64,000 nt of DNA, taken from NCBI GenBank assembly GCA_004552485.1, contig SFOH01000004.1, positions 55,595 through 119,594 on the forward strand, written 5' to 3'. Positions within the stretch are counted from its first letter, which is position 1. Every line of letters starts with the position of its first letter. Shown piece by piece: positions 54,172-62,732 of the stretch. The notes beneath the pieces were generated by a model. That model had not been told where the DNA came from. It did not search any database and saw only the letters and a list, made by a program, of their open reading frames with translations. Position numbers and translations under genes: made by a program. This stretch comes from Bacteroidales bacterium (GTDB lineage: Bacteria > Bacteroidota > Bacteroidia > Bacteroidales > Muribaculaceae).

Positions 54172-56820
54172 TTACTTGGAGAGGGCGGCGATGGAGGCCT
54201 CCAGGGCGGCGATGCGGCTCTGCGCGTCGGCCTGTTTGCGGCGCTCACCCTCGACGACGGCGGCGGGAGCGTTGTTGACGAAGCGCTCGTTGGAGAGCTT
54301 CTTCTCGACGCTGGCCAGGAAGCCGCGGTAGTATGTGAGGTCCTTGTTGAGTTTCTCCAGCTCGGCGGCAACGTCGATGTTGTCGGTGAGGGGCACGTTG
54401 AAGACCGTGGTGCCGACCATGAACTGAGCGGCGGCGGGGTCCTTCTCGGCGTTCTCGGTGACGGAGCTGACGTTGGCGAGTTTGAGGATGACCTCGAGCT
54501 GACCGGGGCAGGGCAGCTTGGCGCCTACCACGCTGAGTGTCAGGGCCTCTTTGGGCGAGATGTTCTTGGCGGCACGCACGCCGCGCACGCCGGTGACAAT
54601 CTCCTGGGCGGTGGCCATGTCAGTGAGCAGAGCGGGGTCGTACTCAGCGGCTTCGGGCATCATGGCGTACATGATGCTCTCGCCGTCGCGACGCTCGGCG
54701 ATGTGCTGCCAGAGCTCCTCGGTGATGAAGGGCATGAAGGGATGGAGCAGACGCAACAGGGCGTCGAAGTAGCCGAGCGCTGCGTCGTAGGTCTTCTTGT
54801 CAATGGGCTGACCGTAAGCGGGTTTCACCATCTCCAGGTACCAGGCCGAGAAGTCGTCGCGCACGAGGCGGTAGACGGCCATGAGGGCCTCGGAGATGCG
54901 GAATTTCTCGAACAGGTCGTTGATTTCGGCGACGGCAGCGGAGAGGCGTGCCTCGAACCAGCGTCCGGCTTCGGCAGCCACGGCGGGTTGCTCGAGCTTG
55001 GAGTCTGTCTCCCAGCTCTTTACGAGGCGGAAGGCGTTCCACAGTTTGTTGCAGAAGTTGCGGCCCTGCTCGCAGAGCTTGTCGTCGTACATGATGTCGT
55101 TGCCGGCGGGGGCGGCCAGCATCATGCCCATGCGCACGCCGTCGGCGCCGTAGGTGGCGATGAGGTCGAGCGGGTCGGGGCTGTTGCCCAGGCTCTTGGA
55201 CATCTTGCGGCCGATGGAGTCGCGCACGATGCCCGTGAAGTAGACGTTCTTGAAGGGCATGTCGCCGACGTATTCGTAGCCGGCGAAAATCATGCGGGCC
55301 ACCCAGAAGAAGATGATGTCCGGGCCGGTCACCAGCGTGGTGGTGGGATAGTAGTAGCTGATTTCGGGATTGCCGGGATTGTTGATGCCGTCAAAGAGGG
55401 TGATGGGCCAGAGCCACGATGAGAACCAGGTGTCGAGGGCGCCCTCGTCGCGGCGTAAGTCGCTGAGCGTCAGCTCGGGATTGGCCGAGTCTTCGCGGGC
55501 GACAACCAGAGCCTCATCCTCGCTCTCGGCCACAGCGATGCGCTCGTTGCCGTCCTTGTCGAGGTAGTACCAGGCGGGGATGCGATGGCCCCACCACAGC
55601 TGGCGGCTGATGCACCAGTCCTGGATGTTCTCCAGCCAGATGCGGTAGGTGTTCTTGTATTTCTCGGGAACAAACTTGATGAGGTCGTCCATGACGGGCG
55701 AGAGGCAGCGCTCGGCGAAGTGCTTCATGTTCACGAACCACTGCATCGACAGACGCGGCTCGATGGGCGCCTTGGTGCGCTCCGAGAGGCCCACGTTGTT
55801 GACATAGTCCTCGACCTTCTCCATGAGGCCGGCCACGGTGAGGTCCTTCTCAATCTGACGGCGCACGTCGAAGCGGTCCATGCCCACGTACATGCCGGCG
55901 GCCTCGGAGACGGTGGCGTCCTCGTTGAAGATGTCGATGGTCTCGAGGTTGTGCTTCTTGCCCAGCATGTTGTCGTTCTTGTCGTGGGCGGGCGTCACCT
56001 TGAGGCAGCCCGTGCCGAACTCGATGTCGACGTAGCGGTCCTCGATGACGGGGATAACGCGGTTGACCAGGGGCACAATCACTTTCTTGCCTTTGAGCCA
56101 CTGGTTCTTGGGGTCTTTGGGGTTGATGCACATGGCGGTGTCGCCCATGATGGTCTCGGGGCGGGTGGTGGCCACGACGGCATAGCGGTGCTCGGGGTCG
56201 TCGGCCACGTAGTAGCGCAGATAGTAGAGCTTCGACTGCTCTTGCTCGTAGAACACCTCGTCGTCGGAGATGGCGGTGCGGTTCACGGGGTCCCAGTTGA
56301 CCATGCGCAGGCCGCGGTAGATGAGGCCTTTGTTGTAGAGGTCGACGAACACCTTGGTCACGGCCTTAGAGCGGCTCTCGTCCATGGTGAAAGCCGTGCG
56401 GTCCCAGTCACAGCTGGCGCCGAGTTTGCGCAGCTGCTTGAGGATGATGCCGCCGTGGGTGTGCGTCCAGTCCCAGGCGTGCTCGAGGAACTGCTCGCGC
56501 GTGAGGTCGGTCTTCTTGATGCCTTCGGCGGCCAATTTGGCGATAACCTTGGTCTCGGTGGAGATGGAAGCGTGGTCGGTGCCGGGCACCCACAGGGCGT
56601 TCTTGCCCATCATGCGGGCGCGGCGAACCAGGATGTCCTGGATGGTATTGTTGAGCATGTGGCCCATGTGGAGGATGCCCGTCACGTTTGGCGGCGGAAT
56701 GACAATGGTGTAGGGCTCACGGCCGTCAGGCTCGCTGTGGAACAGCTTGTGTTCCATCCAATAGTCATACCATTTGTCCTCGACCTGCGAGGGGTCATAC
56801 TTGGGCGCGATAGTGTTCAT
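54172..56820 (-). CDS. valS: Valyl-tRNA synthetase
   Basis: An 882-residue class I synthetase that charges tRNA-Val and edits mischarged Thr. HIGH-type motif in [21 protein letters not shown], editing domain ([19 protein letters not shown]), KMSKS motif in [16 protein letters not shown], and the C-terminal coiled-coil arm ([32 protein letters not shown]). Complete. It heads a minus-strand string, with a 106-base gap before the DsbD-related genes; a -7 box at 57004-57011 gives it a leader of about 180 bases. Confidence 0.97.
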   Translation of the reverse strand: MNTIAPKYDPSQVEDKWYDYWMEHKLFHSEPDGREPYTIVIPPPNVTGILHMGHMLNNTIQDILVRRARMMGKNALWVPGTDHASISTETKVIAKLAAEGIKKTDLTREQFLEHAWDWTHTHGGIILKQLRKLGASCDWDRTAFTMDESRSKAVTKVFVDLYNKGLIYRGLRMVNWDPVNRTAISDDEVFYEQEQSKLYYLRYYVADDPEHRYAVVATTRPETIMGDTAMCINPKDPKNQWLKGKKVIVPLVNRVIPVIEDRYVDIEFGTGCLKVTPAHDKNDNMLGKKHNLETIDIFNEDATVSEAAGMYVGMDRFDVRRQIEKDLTVAGLMEKVEDYVNNVGLSERTKAPIEPRLSMQWFVNMKHFAERCLSPVMDDLIKFVPEKYKNTYRIWLENIQDWCISRQLWWGHRIPAWYYLDKDGNERIAVAESEDEALVVAREDSANPELTLSDLRRDEGALDTWFSSWLWPITLFDGINNPGNPEISYYYPTTTLVTGPDIIFFWVARMIFAGYEYVGDMPFKNVYFTGIVRDSIGRKMSKSLGNSPDPLDLIATYGADGVRMGMMLAAPAGNDIMYDDKLCEQGRNFCNKLWNAFRLVKSWETDSKLEQPAVAAEAGRWFEARLSAAVAEINDLFEKFRISEALMAVYRLVRDDFSAWYLEMVKPAYGQPIDKKTYDAALGYFDALLRLLHPFMPFITEELWQHIAERRDGESIMYAMMPEAAEYDPALLTDMATAQEIVTGVRGVRAAKNISPKEALTLSVVGAKLPCPGQLEVILKLANVSSVTENAEKDPAAAQFMVGTTVFNVPLTDNIDVAAELEKLNKDLTYYRGFLASVEKKLSNERFVNNAPAAVVEGERRKQADAQSRIAALEASIAALSK

Positions 56821-57003
56821 TTTTTCTCTTGATTTGTCTTATGATTGTTGATAACTGTTTTCTTTCTTTATTAAGAATGTGTAGGCGGCGGGGGCGCCGG
56901 ACATTCACGGCAGAGCGGCTTTCATCGCTGTTCTCGCTGATTGTCAGGCGTTTGCGCACACCTGTACTGCGCACCACCTTGCCGGTGCGCGCATAAGTTC
57001 ACG

Positions 57004-57011
57004 CAAAGTTA
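57004..57011 (-). promoter_or_regulatory. -7 box for valS
   Basis: TAACTTTG on the minus strand. The -33 element is unclear. The implied leader of about 180 bases is gene-free; I see no T-box features in it. Confidence 0.45.
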
Positions 57012-57079
57012 CAAAAAATCCTTGAAACAACCCTCCTCCCCCGCCCTTTTTGCATCTCTTAACCCCCCGGGCCCTAAGG

Positions 57080-57124
57080 CCAATTAGTCTAATTAGACCA
57101 ATTAGGCCAATTAGGCCAATAGGG
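57080..57124. repeat. Tandem repeat, 9-base unit, five copies
   Basis: Units read ccaattagt, ctaattaga, ccaattagg, ccaattagg, ccaataggg. Simple slippage-type repeat between divergent genes. Confidence 0.8.
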
Positions 57125-57139
57125 CGCTGATGGCCCTCC

Positions 57140-57166
57140 GCGAAATTTTTTTGAAAAAAATTTCGC
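57140..57166. terminator. Perfect 27-base palindrome, possible bidirectional terminator
   Basis: GCGAAATTTTTTT (57140-57152) and AAAAAAATTTCGC (57154-57166) are exact reverse complements around one G. Its place between two divergent promoters makes a simple terminator role doubtful; it may insulate them or bind a protein. Confidence 0.5.
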
Positions 57167-57172
57167 AAAAGC

Positions 57173-57203
57173 TTGCACAACTAAAAAATTAGTTGTAGCT
57201 TTG
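57173..57203 (+). promoter_or_regulatory. Promoter of the BlaI/BlaR-like operon
   Basis: TTG at 57173-57175, 20-base spacer, TAGCTTTG at 57196-57203. The spacer is filled by operator 1. Confidence 0.75.
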
Positions 57204-57226
57204 CGACATCAACTAATCTTTTAGTT
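57177..57226 (+). promoter_or_regulatory. Double operator for the BlaI-like repressor
   Basis: Operator 1, 57177-57196: ACAACTAA, four bases, TTAGTTGT. Operator 2, 57211-57226: AACTAA, four bases, TTAGTT. Both are perfect inverted repeats of the same core; one fills the promoter spacer, the other covers the transcript start. The gene just downstream encodes a BlaI-type repressor, so self-repression is very likely. Confidence 0.8.
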
Positions 57227-57245
57227 TTAACAACCTCCGCTAACT

Positions 57246-57632
57246 ATGGTCAGGAAAAAATCGTCAACGCCGCGACTCACCGAACGCGAGACCGAAATAA
57301 TGCAGATGCTTTGGGAGAAAGGCCCCCTATTCGTGCGCGAAATGGTCACCCACTACCCCGACCCCAAGCCTCACTTCAACACCGTGTCGACAACAGTGCG
57401 CATCCTCGAAAACAAAGGCTACGTCGGTCACGAGTCCGTCGCCGGCTCATTCCGCTATCACGCCGTCGCCGAGCCCGCCGACTTCGCCGGACGCTCGCTG
57501 GCCGGCGTCATCCGCAGCTTCTTCCGCGGCTCGGCCGCCGCCGCCGTCTCTGCACTCGTCGAAGAGGAGAAAATCAGCGTCGACGAGCTCAAGCAAATCA
57601 TCGAAATGGTCGAAAAGCATAAATCCGAATGA
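57246..57632 (+). CDS. BlaI/MecI-family transcriptional repressor
   Basis: A 128-residue winged-helix repressor: LTERETEIMQMLWEKGPLFVREMVTHYPDPKPHFNTVSTTVRILENKGYVGHE is the DNA-binding domain, and the C-terminal half (VSALVEEEKISVDELKQIIEMVEK) is the dimerisation part that is cut by the sensor protease in known systems. Its two operators lie just upstream. One base separates it from the M56 gene. In Bacteroidetes such pairs often answer cell-envelope signals rather than beta-lactams, and no beta-lactamase gene is near. Confidence 0.93.
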   Translation: MVRKKSSTPRLTERETEIMQMLWEKGPLFVREMVTHYPDPKPHFNTVSTTVRILENKGYVGHESVAGSFRYHAVAEPADFAGRSLAGVIRSFFRGSAAAAVSALVEEEKISVDELKQIIEMVEKHKSE

Positions 57633-57633
57633 T

Positions 57634-58929
57634 ATGGGAATCTTTGCCGTCTACATGTTTTCGGCGGGCGTATACCTGCTTGCCGGTTATCTGATCTACA
57701 AATGGCTGCTCGCGGGCGACAATCAGCCAACGTTTAACCGCGCCATGCTGCTGTCCGTCTACGCCGCCTCGTTCGTGCTCCCGCTGTTTCGCCTCGACCT
57801 CTCGCACGGCGCCTCCGCCGCCGACCATATCGCCGTCGGCACCCCGCAGGCCGTGCTTGCGGCCGCGACACAGGGCGGCGCTGTAGACATCGCGGCCACC
57901 GTCCTGCTGTGGGTCTACCTCGCCGGTATCGTCGTTATGGCCGGCATCACCATCATCGCCGACATCCGGCTCGCGCGCCTCATTGCCGGGGGCGAGCGCA
58001 GAGTCTTCGACGGCTACACGCTGGTCACCGTCAACCGCCCCGGCATGACACCCTTCAGCTGGAGCCACTTCATCATCGTCGCCGACGGCGAGGACAAAGA
58101 GCTTATGGAGATGATAATCCGCCACGAAAGCGCCCACATTCGCCTCGGCCATTTCGCCGACCTGCTCGTGGCCCGGGTCGTGTGCATCCTCCAGTGGTTC
58201 AACCCCGCCGCATGGCTCATGCTCTCCGAGCTCAAAGCCGTCCACGAGTTTCAGGCCGACCGTGCCGTCCTCGATGCGGGCGTGAACATCACCCAATATC
58301 AACAGCTTCTAATAAAAAAGACTGTTGGCCTCAGATTCCAGTCGTTCGCCAACAGTCTGAATCACAGTAATCTCAAAAAACGTATCACTATGATGTACAG
58401 GTCAAAATCAAGCCCGGTGCGCCGTATGCGCGCGCTGGCGGCAGTGCCCGCAGCGGCACTCGCCATGGCACTCCTCGGCGTGCCCGCAGTCTCCCAAGCC
58501 ATGACCGAAGTGTCTTCGGCAACGCTCACTCAGGAAACTTCCGGCAAAGTTAATCAATTATCCGCACAGATGCAAGAGTCCGAGGCCACAGAAATGCCGG
58601 CCGCGAGCGAGAAACCGGTCGACAAACCCGACGTACTCCCCGAGTACCCAGGCGGAATGAACGCGCTGATGAAATTCCTCTGCGAGAACATCAAATATCC
58701 CGCCGATGCCATAAAGGCCAAAATCCAGGGCAAAGTCATTGTCGGCTTCACAGTGGGCGCTGACGGCAAGCTCAGCGATTTCCACATCATCGAAAGCGTC
58801 AACCCCAGCCTCGACGCCGAAGCCCTCCGCGTTGTCAAAGAGCTGAAAGAGACCTGGACGCCCGGCAAGCAGAACGGCACACCCATAGCCTGCTCCTATG
58901 CTCTGCCCCTGACCTTCCGTCTCGACTGA
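57634..58929 (+). CDS. BlaR1-like M56 membrane peptidase with TonB C-terminal domain
   Basis: A 431-residue protein. N-terminal membrane helices near residues 5-25, 35-52 and 88-108; zinc-protease motif HESAH at 164-168 followed by the WFNPAAWLMLSELKAVHEFQAD block. A further hydrophobic segment lies near 275-295 (LAAVPAAALAMALLGVPAVSQA). The periplasmic tail from about 335 is a TonB C-terminal-like domain (PEYPGGMNALMKFLCENIKYPADA ... GKVIVGFTVGADGKLSDFHIIES). The penicillin-binding sensor of true BlaR1 is absent. It probably senses an envelope signal with this tail and cleaves the BlaI-like repressor encoded just before it. Confidence 0.9.
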   Translation: MGIFAVYMFSAGVYLLAGYLIYKWLLAGDNQPTFNRAMLLSVYAASFVLPLFRLDLSHGASAADHIAVGTPQAVLAAATQGGAVDIAATVLLWVYLAGIVVMAGITIIADIRLARLIAGGERRVFDGYTLVTVNRPGMTPFSWSHFIIVADGEDKELMEMIIRHESAHIRLGHFADLLVARVVCILQWFNPAAWLMLSELKAVHEFQADRAVLDAGVNITQYQQLLIKKTVGLRFQSFANSLNHSNLKKRITMMYRSKSSPVRRMRALAAVPAAALAMALLGVPAVSQAMTEVSSATLTQETSGKVNQLSAQMQESEATEMPAASEKPVDKPDVLPEYPGGMNALMKFLCENIKYPADAIKAKIQGKVIVGFTVGADGKLSDFHIIESVNPSLDAEALRVVKELKETWTPGKQNGTPIACSYALPLTFRLD

Positions 58930-58946
58930 CCGAACTCATAAATCAC

Positions 58947-58996
58947 AGAGAATCAGCAGCGACGCGCCCGTCCGCGCCGCTGCTGATTCTCTTTTC
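58947..58996 (+). terminator. Terminator of the BlaI/BlaR-like operon
   Basis: A perfect 15-bp stem, 58947-58961 with 58978-58992 (AGAGAATCAGCAGCG and its complement), followed by T. Confidence 0.85.
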
Positions 58997-59030
58997 GGGC
59001 CCGGCGCAAACCGTGGCGGCGACGCTTTAT

Positions 59031-59062
59031 TTTGGAGGGGTGGCGGAAATTTTGTAACTTTG
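59031..59062 (+). promoter_or_regulatory. Promoter for dxs (near-leaderless)
   Basis: TTTG at 59031-59034, 20-base spacer, TAACTTTG at 59055-59062. Only nine bases separate the box from the first ATG. Confidence 0.7.
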
Positions 59063-59071
59063 CAATTCGGT

Positions 59072-61012
59072 ATGATGAACCACGAGACTGATATTGCTAA
59101 GGAAGCGCAGACGGATGCCCGGAAGTATCCGCTGCTCAGCGCCATACACTCGCCCGAAGACCTGCGCCGCCTCGACGTGGAGCAGCTCCCCGAGGTGTGC
59201 GCCGAGATTCGCGCCTACCTTATCCGGGAGCTCAGCTGCAACCCCGGCCATTTTGCCTCGAGCATGGGCGCCGTGGAAATCACCGTGGCGCTGCACTATG
59301 TCTTCGACACTCCCGACGACCGCCTCGTCTGGGACGTGGGTCATCAAGCCTACGCCCACAAGCTGCTGACCGGGCGCATGGAGGCCTTCCACAACAACCG
59401 CAAGCTCGGCGGCCTCAGCGGCTTCCCCAACCCCGAGGAGAGTCCCTACGACACATTCACCGCCGGCCATGCCTCCAACTCCATCTCCGCCGCCTTAGGC
59501 ATGAGCGTGGCCTCGCGCCTCAGCGGCGACGGCAACAACCGCCACACGGTGGCCGTCATCGGCGACGCCTCCATCTCCGGCGGCCTCGCCTTCGAGGGCC
59601 TCAACAACGCAGCCAACACGCCCAACAACCTGATGATTGTGCTCAACGACAACGACATGTCGATCGACCACAACGTCGGCTCGCTCCACTCCTACCTCAC
59701 CCACATCAACACCCGCAAGGGCTACAACCGCCTGCGCGACCGCGTCTACCGCGCCATGCGCCGCATACACCTCATCGGCGACCACGGCAAGGGCTTCGTG
59801 CTCCGTTTCAACAACGCCATGAAGAGTATTCTCAGCGGCTCGCAGAACATCTTCGAAGGTCTGAATATCAGATACTTCGGTCCCTTCGACGGCCACGACG
59901 TGCGCAAGCTCGTGAAAGTGTTCCGCGAGGTGAAGGACATGGACGGCCCCAAGATTCTCCACGTGCGCACCGTCAAAGGCAAAGGCTACGCACCGGCCGA
60001 GGCCGACCCCGCCAACTGGCACGCCCCCGGCCGATTCAACCCCGCCACCGGCGAGCGCGAGAAGTCCGCACCGGGCGCTCCGCCCAAGTATCAGGACGTC
60101 TTCGGCAAAACGCTCACCGAGCTGGCCGAGCGCGACAAACGCATCGTGGCCATCACCGCCGCCATGCCCACCGGCACCTCCATCTCCGTCATGCAGGAGA
60201 AGTTCCCGGAGCGCGTCTTCGACGTGGGCATCTCCGAAGGCCATGCCGTCACCTTTGCCGGCGGCCTCGCCCACGAGGGTCTGTTGCCCGTGGTGGGCAT
60301 CTACTCAAGCTTTCTCCAGCGTGCCTACGACCACATCATCCACGACGTGGCCATACAGCATCTGCCCGTGGTCTTCGCCATCGACCGCGCCGGTCTTGTC
60401 GGCGAAGACGGCGTCACCCATCACGGCGCCTTCGACACGGCCTACCTCTCCGTTATCCCAGGCATGACCATCGCCGCGCCCTCCGATGCCGAGACGCTCC
60501 GCAATATGCTCTATACGGCTGTCACTCAGCCCGATGGACCCGTAGCTATCCGCTATCCCCGAGGCCGCGCCGACCGCGATGTCTCCGCCCTGACCTTCCG
60601 CGCCGTCGAGCGCGGCAAAGGCCGCAAGCTCGCCGACGGCAGCGATGCCGTCGTCCTCTCCCTCGGCCCCATCAAGGAGGAAGTCTCCAAGGCTCTCGAA
60701 GAGCTCCGCAAAGAGGGCATCAGCGTTGCACACTACGACATGCTCTTCCTCAAACCTATTGATACACAGATACTTGCCGAGGCCACAGCCTCCGGCGCAC
60801 CCGTCATCACCGTCGAGGACGGCAGCCGCACCGGCGGCCTGGGCAGCGCCGTCGCCGCCTGGATGAAAGAGAACGGTGTCACCGCGCCGCTGACCGTCTT
60901 AGGCATCCCCGACCAATTCATCCACCAGGGCACCGTGCCCCAGCTCCGCGCCCTCTGCGGCATCGACTCCGCAGCCATCGCCGCCGCCATCCGCACCGCC
61001 CTCTCCCGCTAA
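59072..61012 (+). CDS. dxs: 1-deoxy-D-xylulose-5-phosphate synthase
   Basis: Start at ATG 59072 or 59075; a TTG at 59060 lies inside the promoter box and is excluded. About 646 residues. First enzyme of the MEP isoprenoid pathway, joining pyruvate and glyceraldehyde 3-phosphate with TPP. Motifs: HFASSMGAVEITVALHYVF, GHQAYAHK, the TPP-binding VIGDASISGGLAFEGLNNA ... LNDNDMSI, and the transketolase central domain (EGHAVTFAGGLAHEGLLPVVGIYSSFLQRAYDHIIHDVA, IDRAGLVGEDGVTHHG). Full length. Confidence 0.97.
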   Translation: MMNHETDIAKEAQTDARKYPLLSAIHSPEDLRRLDVEQLPEVCAEIRAYLIRELSCNPGHFASSMGAVEITVALHYVFDTPDDRLVWDVGHQAYAHKLLTGRMEAFHNNRKLGGLSGFPNPEESPYDTFTAGHASNSISAALGMSVASRLSGDGNNRHTVAVIGDASISGGLAFEGLNNAANTPNNLMIVLNDNDMSIDHNVGSLHSYLTHINTRKGYNRLRDRVYRAMRRIHLIGDHGKGFVLRFNNAMKSILSGSQNIFEGLNIRYFGPFDGHDVRKLVKVFREVKDMDGPKILHVRTVKGKGYAPAEADPANWHAPGRFNPATGEREKSAPGAPPKYQDVFGKTLTELAERDKRIVAITAAMPTGTSISVMQEKFPERVFDVGISEGHAVTFAGGLAHEGLLPVVGIYSSFLQRAYDHIIHDVAIQHLPVVFAIDRAGLVGEDGVTHHGAFDTAYLSVIPGMTIAAPSDAETLRNMLYTAVTQPDGPVAIRYPRGRADRDVSALTFRAVERGKGRKLADGSDAVVLSLGPIKEEVSKALEELRKEGISVAHYDMLFLKPIDTQILAEATASGAPVITVEDGSRTGGLGSAVAAWMKENGVTAPLTVLGIPDQFIHQGTVPQLRALCGIDSAAIAAAIRTALSR

Positions 61013-61038
61013 TCCCCCACCCTACACAACGAAAAAAA

Positions 61039-61076
61039 GCCGTGGCCCGGCGAGGGGTCACGGCGAATATGGTTTT
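61039..61076 (+). terminator. Probable terminator of dxs
   Basis: GCCGTG at 61039-61044 pairs with CACGGC at 61059-61064, extended by CCC/GGG; a T-run follows after seven bases. Confidence 0.55.
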
Positions 61077-61167
61077 TAATGGGGTTTGCTTAAGAAAAAG
61101 TTTCGCAAGTGTGTGTTATTGTTTCCGTCTTGCAAAACGGTCGATGGATAAATCTTCTGTTTTCTAT

Positions 61168-61284
61168 TTATCCACGGATATGGCTTTTACGATTGTCCGA
61201 CTCGTTGAGGTCATCGTGCGTTAGAGCCATGCAGTAGCCGGCGATGCCGTACCACTGAAAAACTTTTTGCGTCAATTTACTCAT
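61168..61284 (-). CDS. Possible 38-residue peptide
   Basis: ATG 61284 to TAA 61168. The product MSKLTQKVFQWYGIAGYCMA, then LTHDDLNESDNRKSHIRG, has an aromatic/hydrophobic first half and a polar, charged second half. A hairpin (GGATAAAT with ATTTATCC, about 61145-61172) lies at its end. No family recognised. Support is weak: a sensible amino-acid make-up in an otherwise empty interval and an AT-rich upstream region. Confidence 0.35.
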   Translation of the reverse strand: MSKLTQKVFQWYGIAGYCMALTHDDLNESDNRKSHIRG

Positions 61285-61482
61285 AATAGTGATGTTTTAA
61301 AAATTAAACCTAAAACAGGGTCATAAGCGGCGTCGCACCGTAGTGAACTGACCCTTTATAATTCTGATTACACTATTATAACGTATGAGGAGGCAAAAAG
61401 TTGTGTTTAAAAACTATGTTTTATAACATATTCTCGTTTCACATGACCACTTACGCAAGATTAAGCGTTGGCTATCAGATAT
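61285..61482. other. Gene-free AT-rich stretch
   Basis: Between the possible peptide and the PepSY-like gene. It likely holds the peptide promoter on the minus strand, but no clear TAnnTTTG box is seen. Confidence 0.4.
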
Positions 61483-62031
61483 TTAGCCTGCAACCATTAC
61501 AAATACGCCGTCGACGTCAAAAATCATCTGTGGCGGGATATTGTTGAGCAGGACGACGCCGAAGCCATTCTTGCCGGCGTTGCGGACGGCGCTGACCTCG
61601 TCGAGGACGCCGGCATCACGCAGGTGCTTGACGGTTTTGGCGGGGAGGATGGCTTCAAGAGCCTTCTCGGGGATGGAGGCGTTGTTGCCCTCGTAGAGGT
61701 CGCGGACCGAGCCGTCCTTGGTGAAGGAGATGGTGGTGCTGTCGGCGAGGACAACGTGGTAGGTCTGCTTAACGAAGTTCTCGGTGCATTTGGCAACGGG
61801 ATTGTCCTTATAGTTGTCTTTCAGGAAGTTCCATGCCTTTGCGGGCATATTCTCGGCATTCTGGCTGCCGCTGATGGCAATGCCGGGGCCGCCGTTGAGG
61901 ACGATGGGCTCGGTGGGCACGGCCACGCCGTCTTTCATAATTACACCATTGTCGCCGGCCTGAGCGGGGGCGGCTGCAAAGGCAGCTGCGCACACGAGTG
62001 CGGCTGCGCATAAACTCATTGTTCGTTTCAT
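61483..62031 (-). CDS. Exported PepSY-like (DUF2874-type) protein
   Basis: A 182-residue exported protein with signal peptide MKRTMSLCAAALVCAAAFAAAPAQA. The mature part holds the pattern PAKAWNFLKDNYKDNPVAKCTENFVKQTYHVVLADSTTISFTKDGSVRDLYEG, then a second, more diverged half (IPEKALEAILPAKTVKHLRDAGVLDEVSAVRNAGKNGFGVVLLNN). This is the PepSY-like fold typical of Bacteroidetes periplasmic proteins (relatives resemble the beta-lactamase-inhibitor protein fold). Precise role unknown. It ends IFDVDGVFVMVAG. Confidence 0.8.
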   Translation of the reverse strand: MKRTMSLCAAALVCAAAFAAAPAQAGDNGVIMKDGVAVPTEPIVLNGGPGIAISGSQNAENMPAKAWNFLKDNYKDNPVAKCTENFVKQTYHVVLADSTTISFTKDGSVRDLYEGNNASIPEKALEAILPAKTVKHLRDAGVLDEVSAVRNAGKNGFGVVLLNNIPPQMIFDVDGVFVMVAG

Positions 62032-62112
62032 ATCTGTATTGTATGTTAGTTATTTTCAGTGAGAATCCGGGGCGGGAACAACCCGTCCTGCAATAAAAAC
62101 ACCGCAACGGCC

Positions 62113-62143
62113 TTTGCTGTTCGGCGAAAAGTGCGTAATTTTG
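62113..62143 (+). promoter_or_regulatory. Promoter for the DNA-alkylation-repeat gene
   Basis: TTTG at 62113-62116, 19-base spacer, TAATTTTG at 62136-62143; ATG 22 bases later. Confidence 0.7.
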
Positions 62144-62165
62144 CAATAATATAAAACCCGAAAGC

Positions 62166-62732
62166 ATGGACATCAGCAAAGAAGACCCCCGGTTCAATGA
62201 GTTTCAGAACGTTAAGCGCCGCTTTTTCGCGCTGCGCAACGGCATTGTCGCCGACACGCTGCGACAGGCCGGCGACCCCCACCGCATCATCTTCGGCCTG
62301 ACGCTGCCCCAGTTGCGCGAGGTTGCCGACGCCACCGGCCACGACAATGCCCTCGCCGCCGTGCTTTGGGAGAACACCTCCACGCGAGAGAGCCGACTGC
62401 TGGCGCCGCTGATTATGGACGCCGACGCCACCTCGCGGGAGACAGCCGACGCGATGGCCCGGAGCGTCATGGGCGTCGAGGAGGCCGACATCCTTTGCCA
62501 CCGCCTGCTGCGCCGTCTGCCCTTCGCGATGGAGATGGTGGACAGCTACAAAGACTCGGAGCAGGAGCTGCTGCGCTATCTTGCGCTGCGCCTCATGCTC
62601 AACATCATCAGTCAGAATCCTCAGAAAGCCAAGACTTTAGCCGCAGCCGAAGTCGCACGCGAGTGCGCGCTAACACGACGCCTGGCTATGCAGACCGCTC
62701 AGGAGTCCGCCTTCATTCTCGGCGAAGAGTGA
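62166..62732 (+). CDS. DNA-alkylation-repeat / HEAT-like protein
   Basis: A 188-residue, all-helical cytoplasmic protein (VKRRFFALRNGIVADTLRQAG, LPQLREVADATGHDNALAAVLWENTSTRESRLLAPLIMDA, EELLRYLALRLMLNII). It resembles short AlkD-like alkylation-repeat proteins of Bacteroidetes. In AlkD the repeats bind DNA and help excise alkylated bases; the AlkD catalytic Asp/Trp set cannot be placed with confidence, so activity is open. The last 34 bases overlap the 3-prime end of the convergent flippase-like gene. Confidence 0.7.
   Translation: MDISKEDPRFNEFQNVKRRFFALRNGIVADTLRQAGDPHRIIFGLTLPQLREVADATGHDNALAAVLWENTSTRESRLLAPLIMDADATSRETADAMARSVMGVEEADILCHRLLRRLPFAMEMVDSYKDSEQELLRYLALRLMLNIISQNPQKAKTLAAAEVARECALTRRLAMQTAQESAFILGEE

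Larger units (their letters stand above)
56821..57245. other. Divergent intergenic region valS/blaI-like
   Basis: Holds the valS -7 box, a 9-base tandem repeat (57080-57124), a perfect 27-base palindrome (57140-57166), and the promoter/operator block of the BlaI-like gene (57173-57226). No coding region is seen. Confidence 0.7.

Noticed and set aside
61042..61224. Sixty-codon plus-strand frame after dxs
   Set aside because: It covers the dxs terminator hairpin and has no sensible composition or start region.
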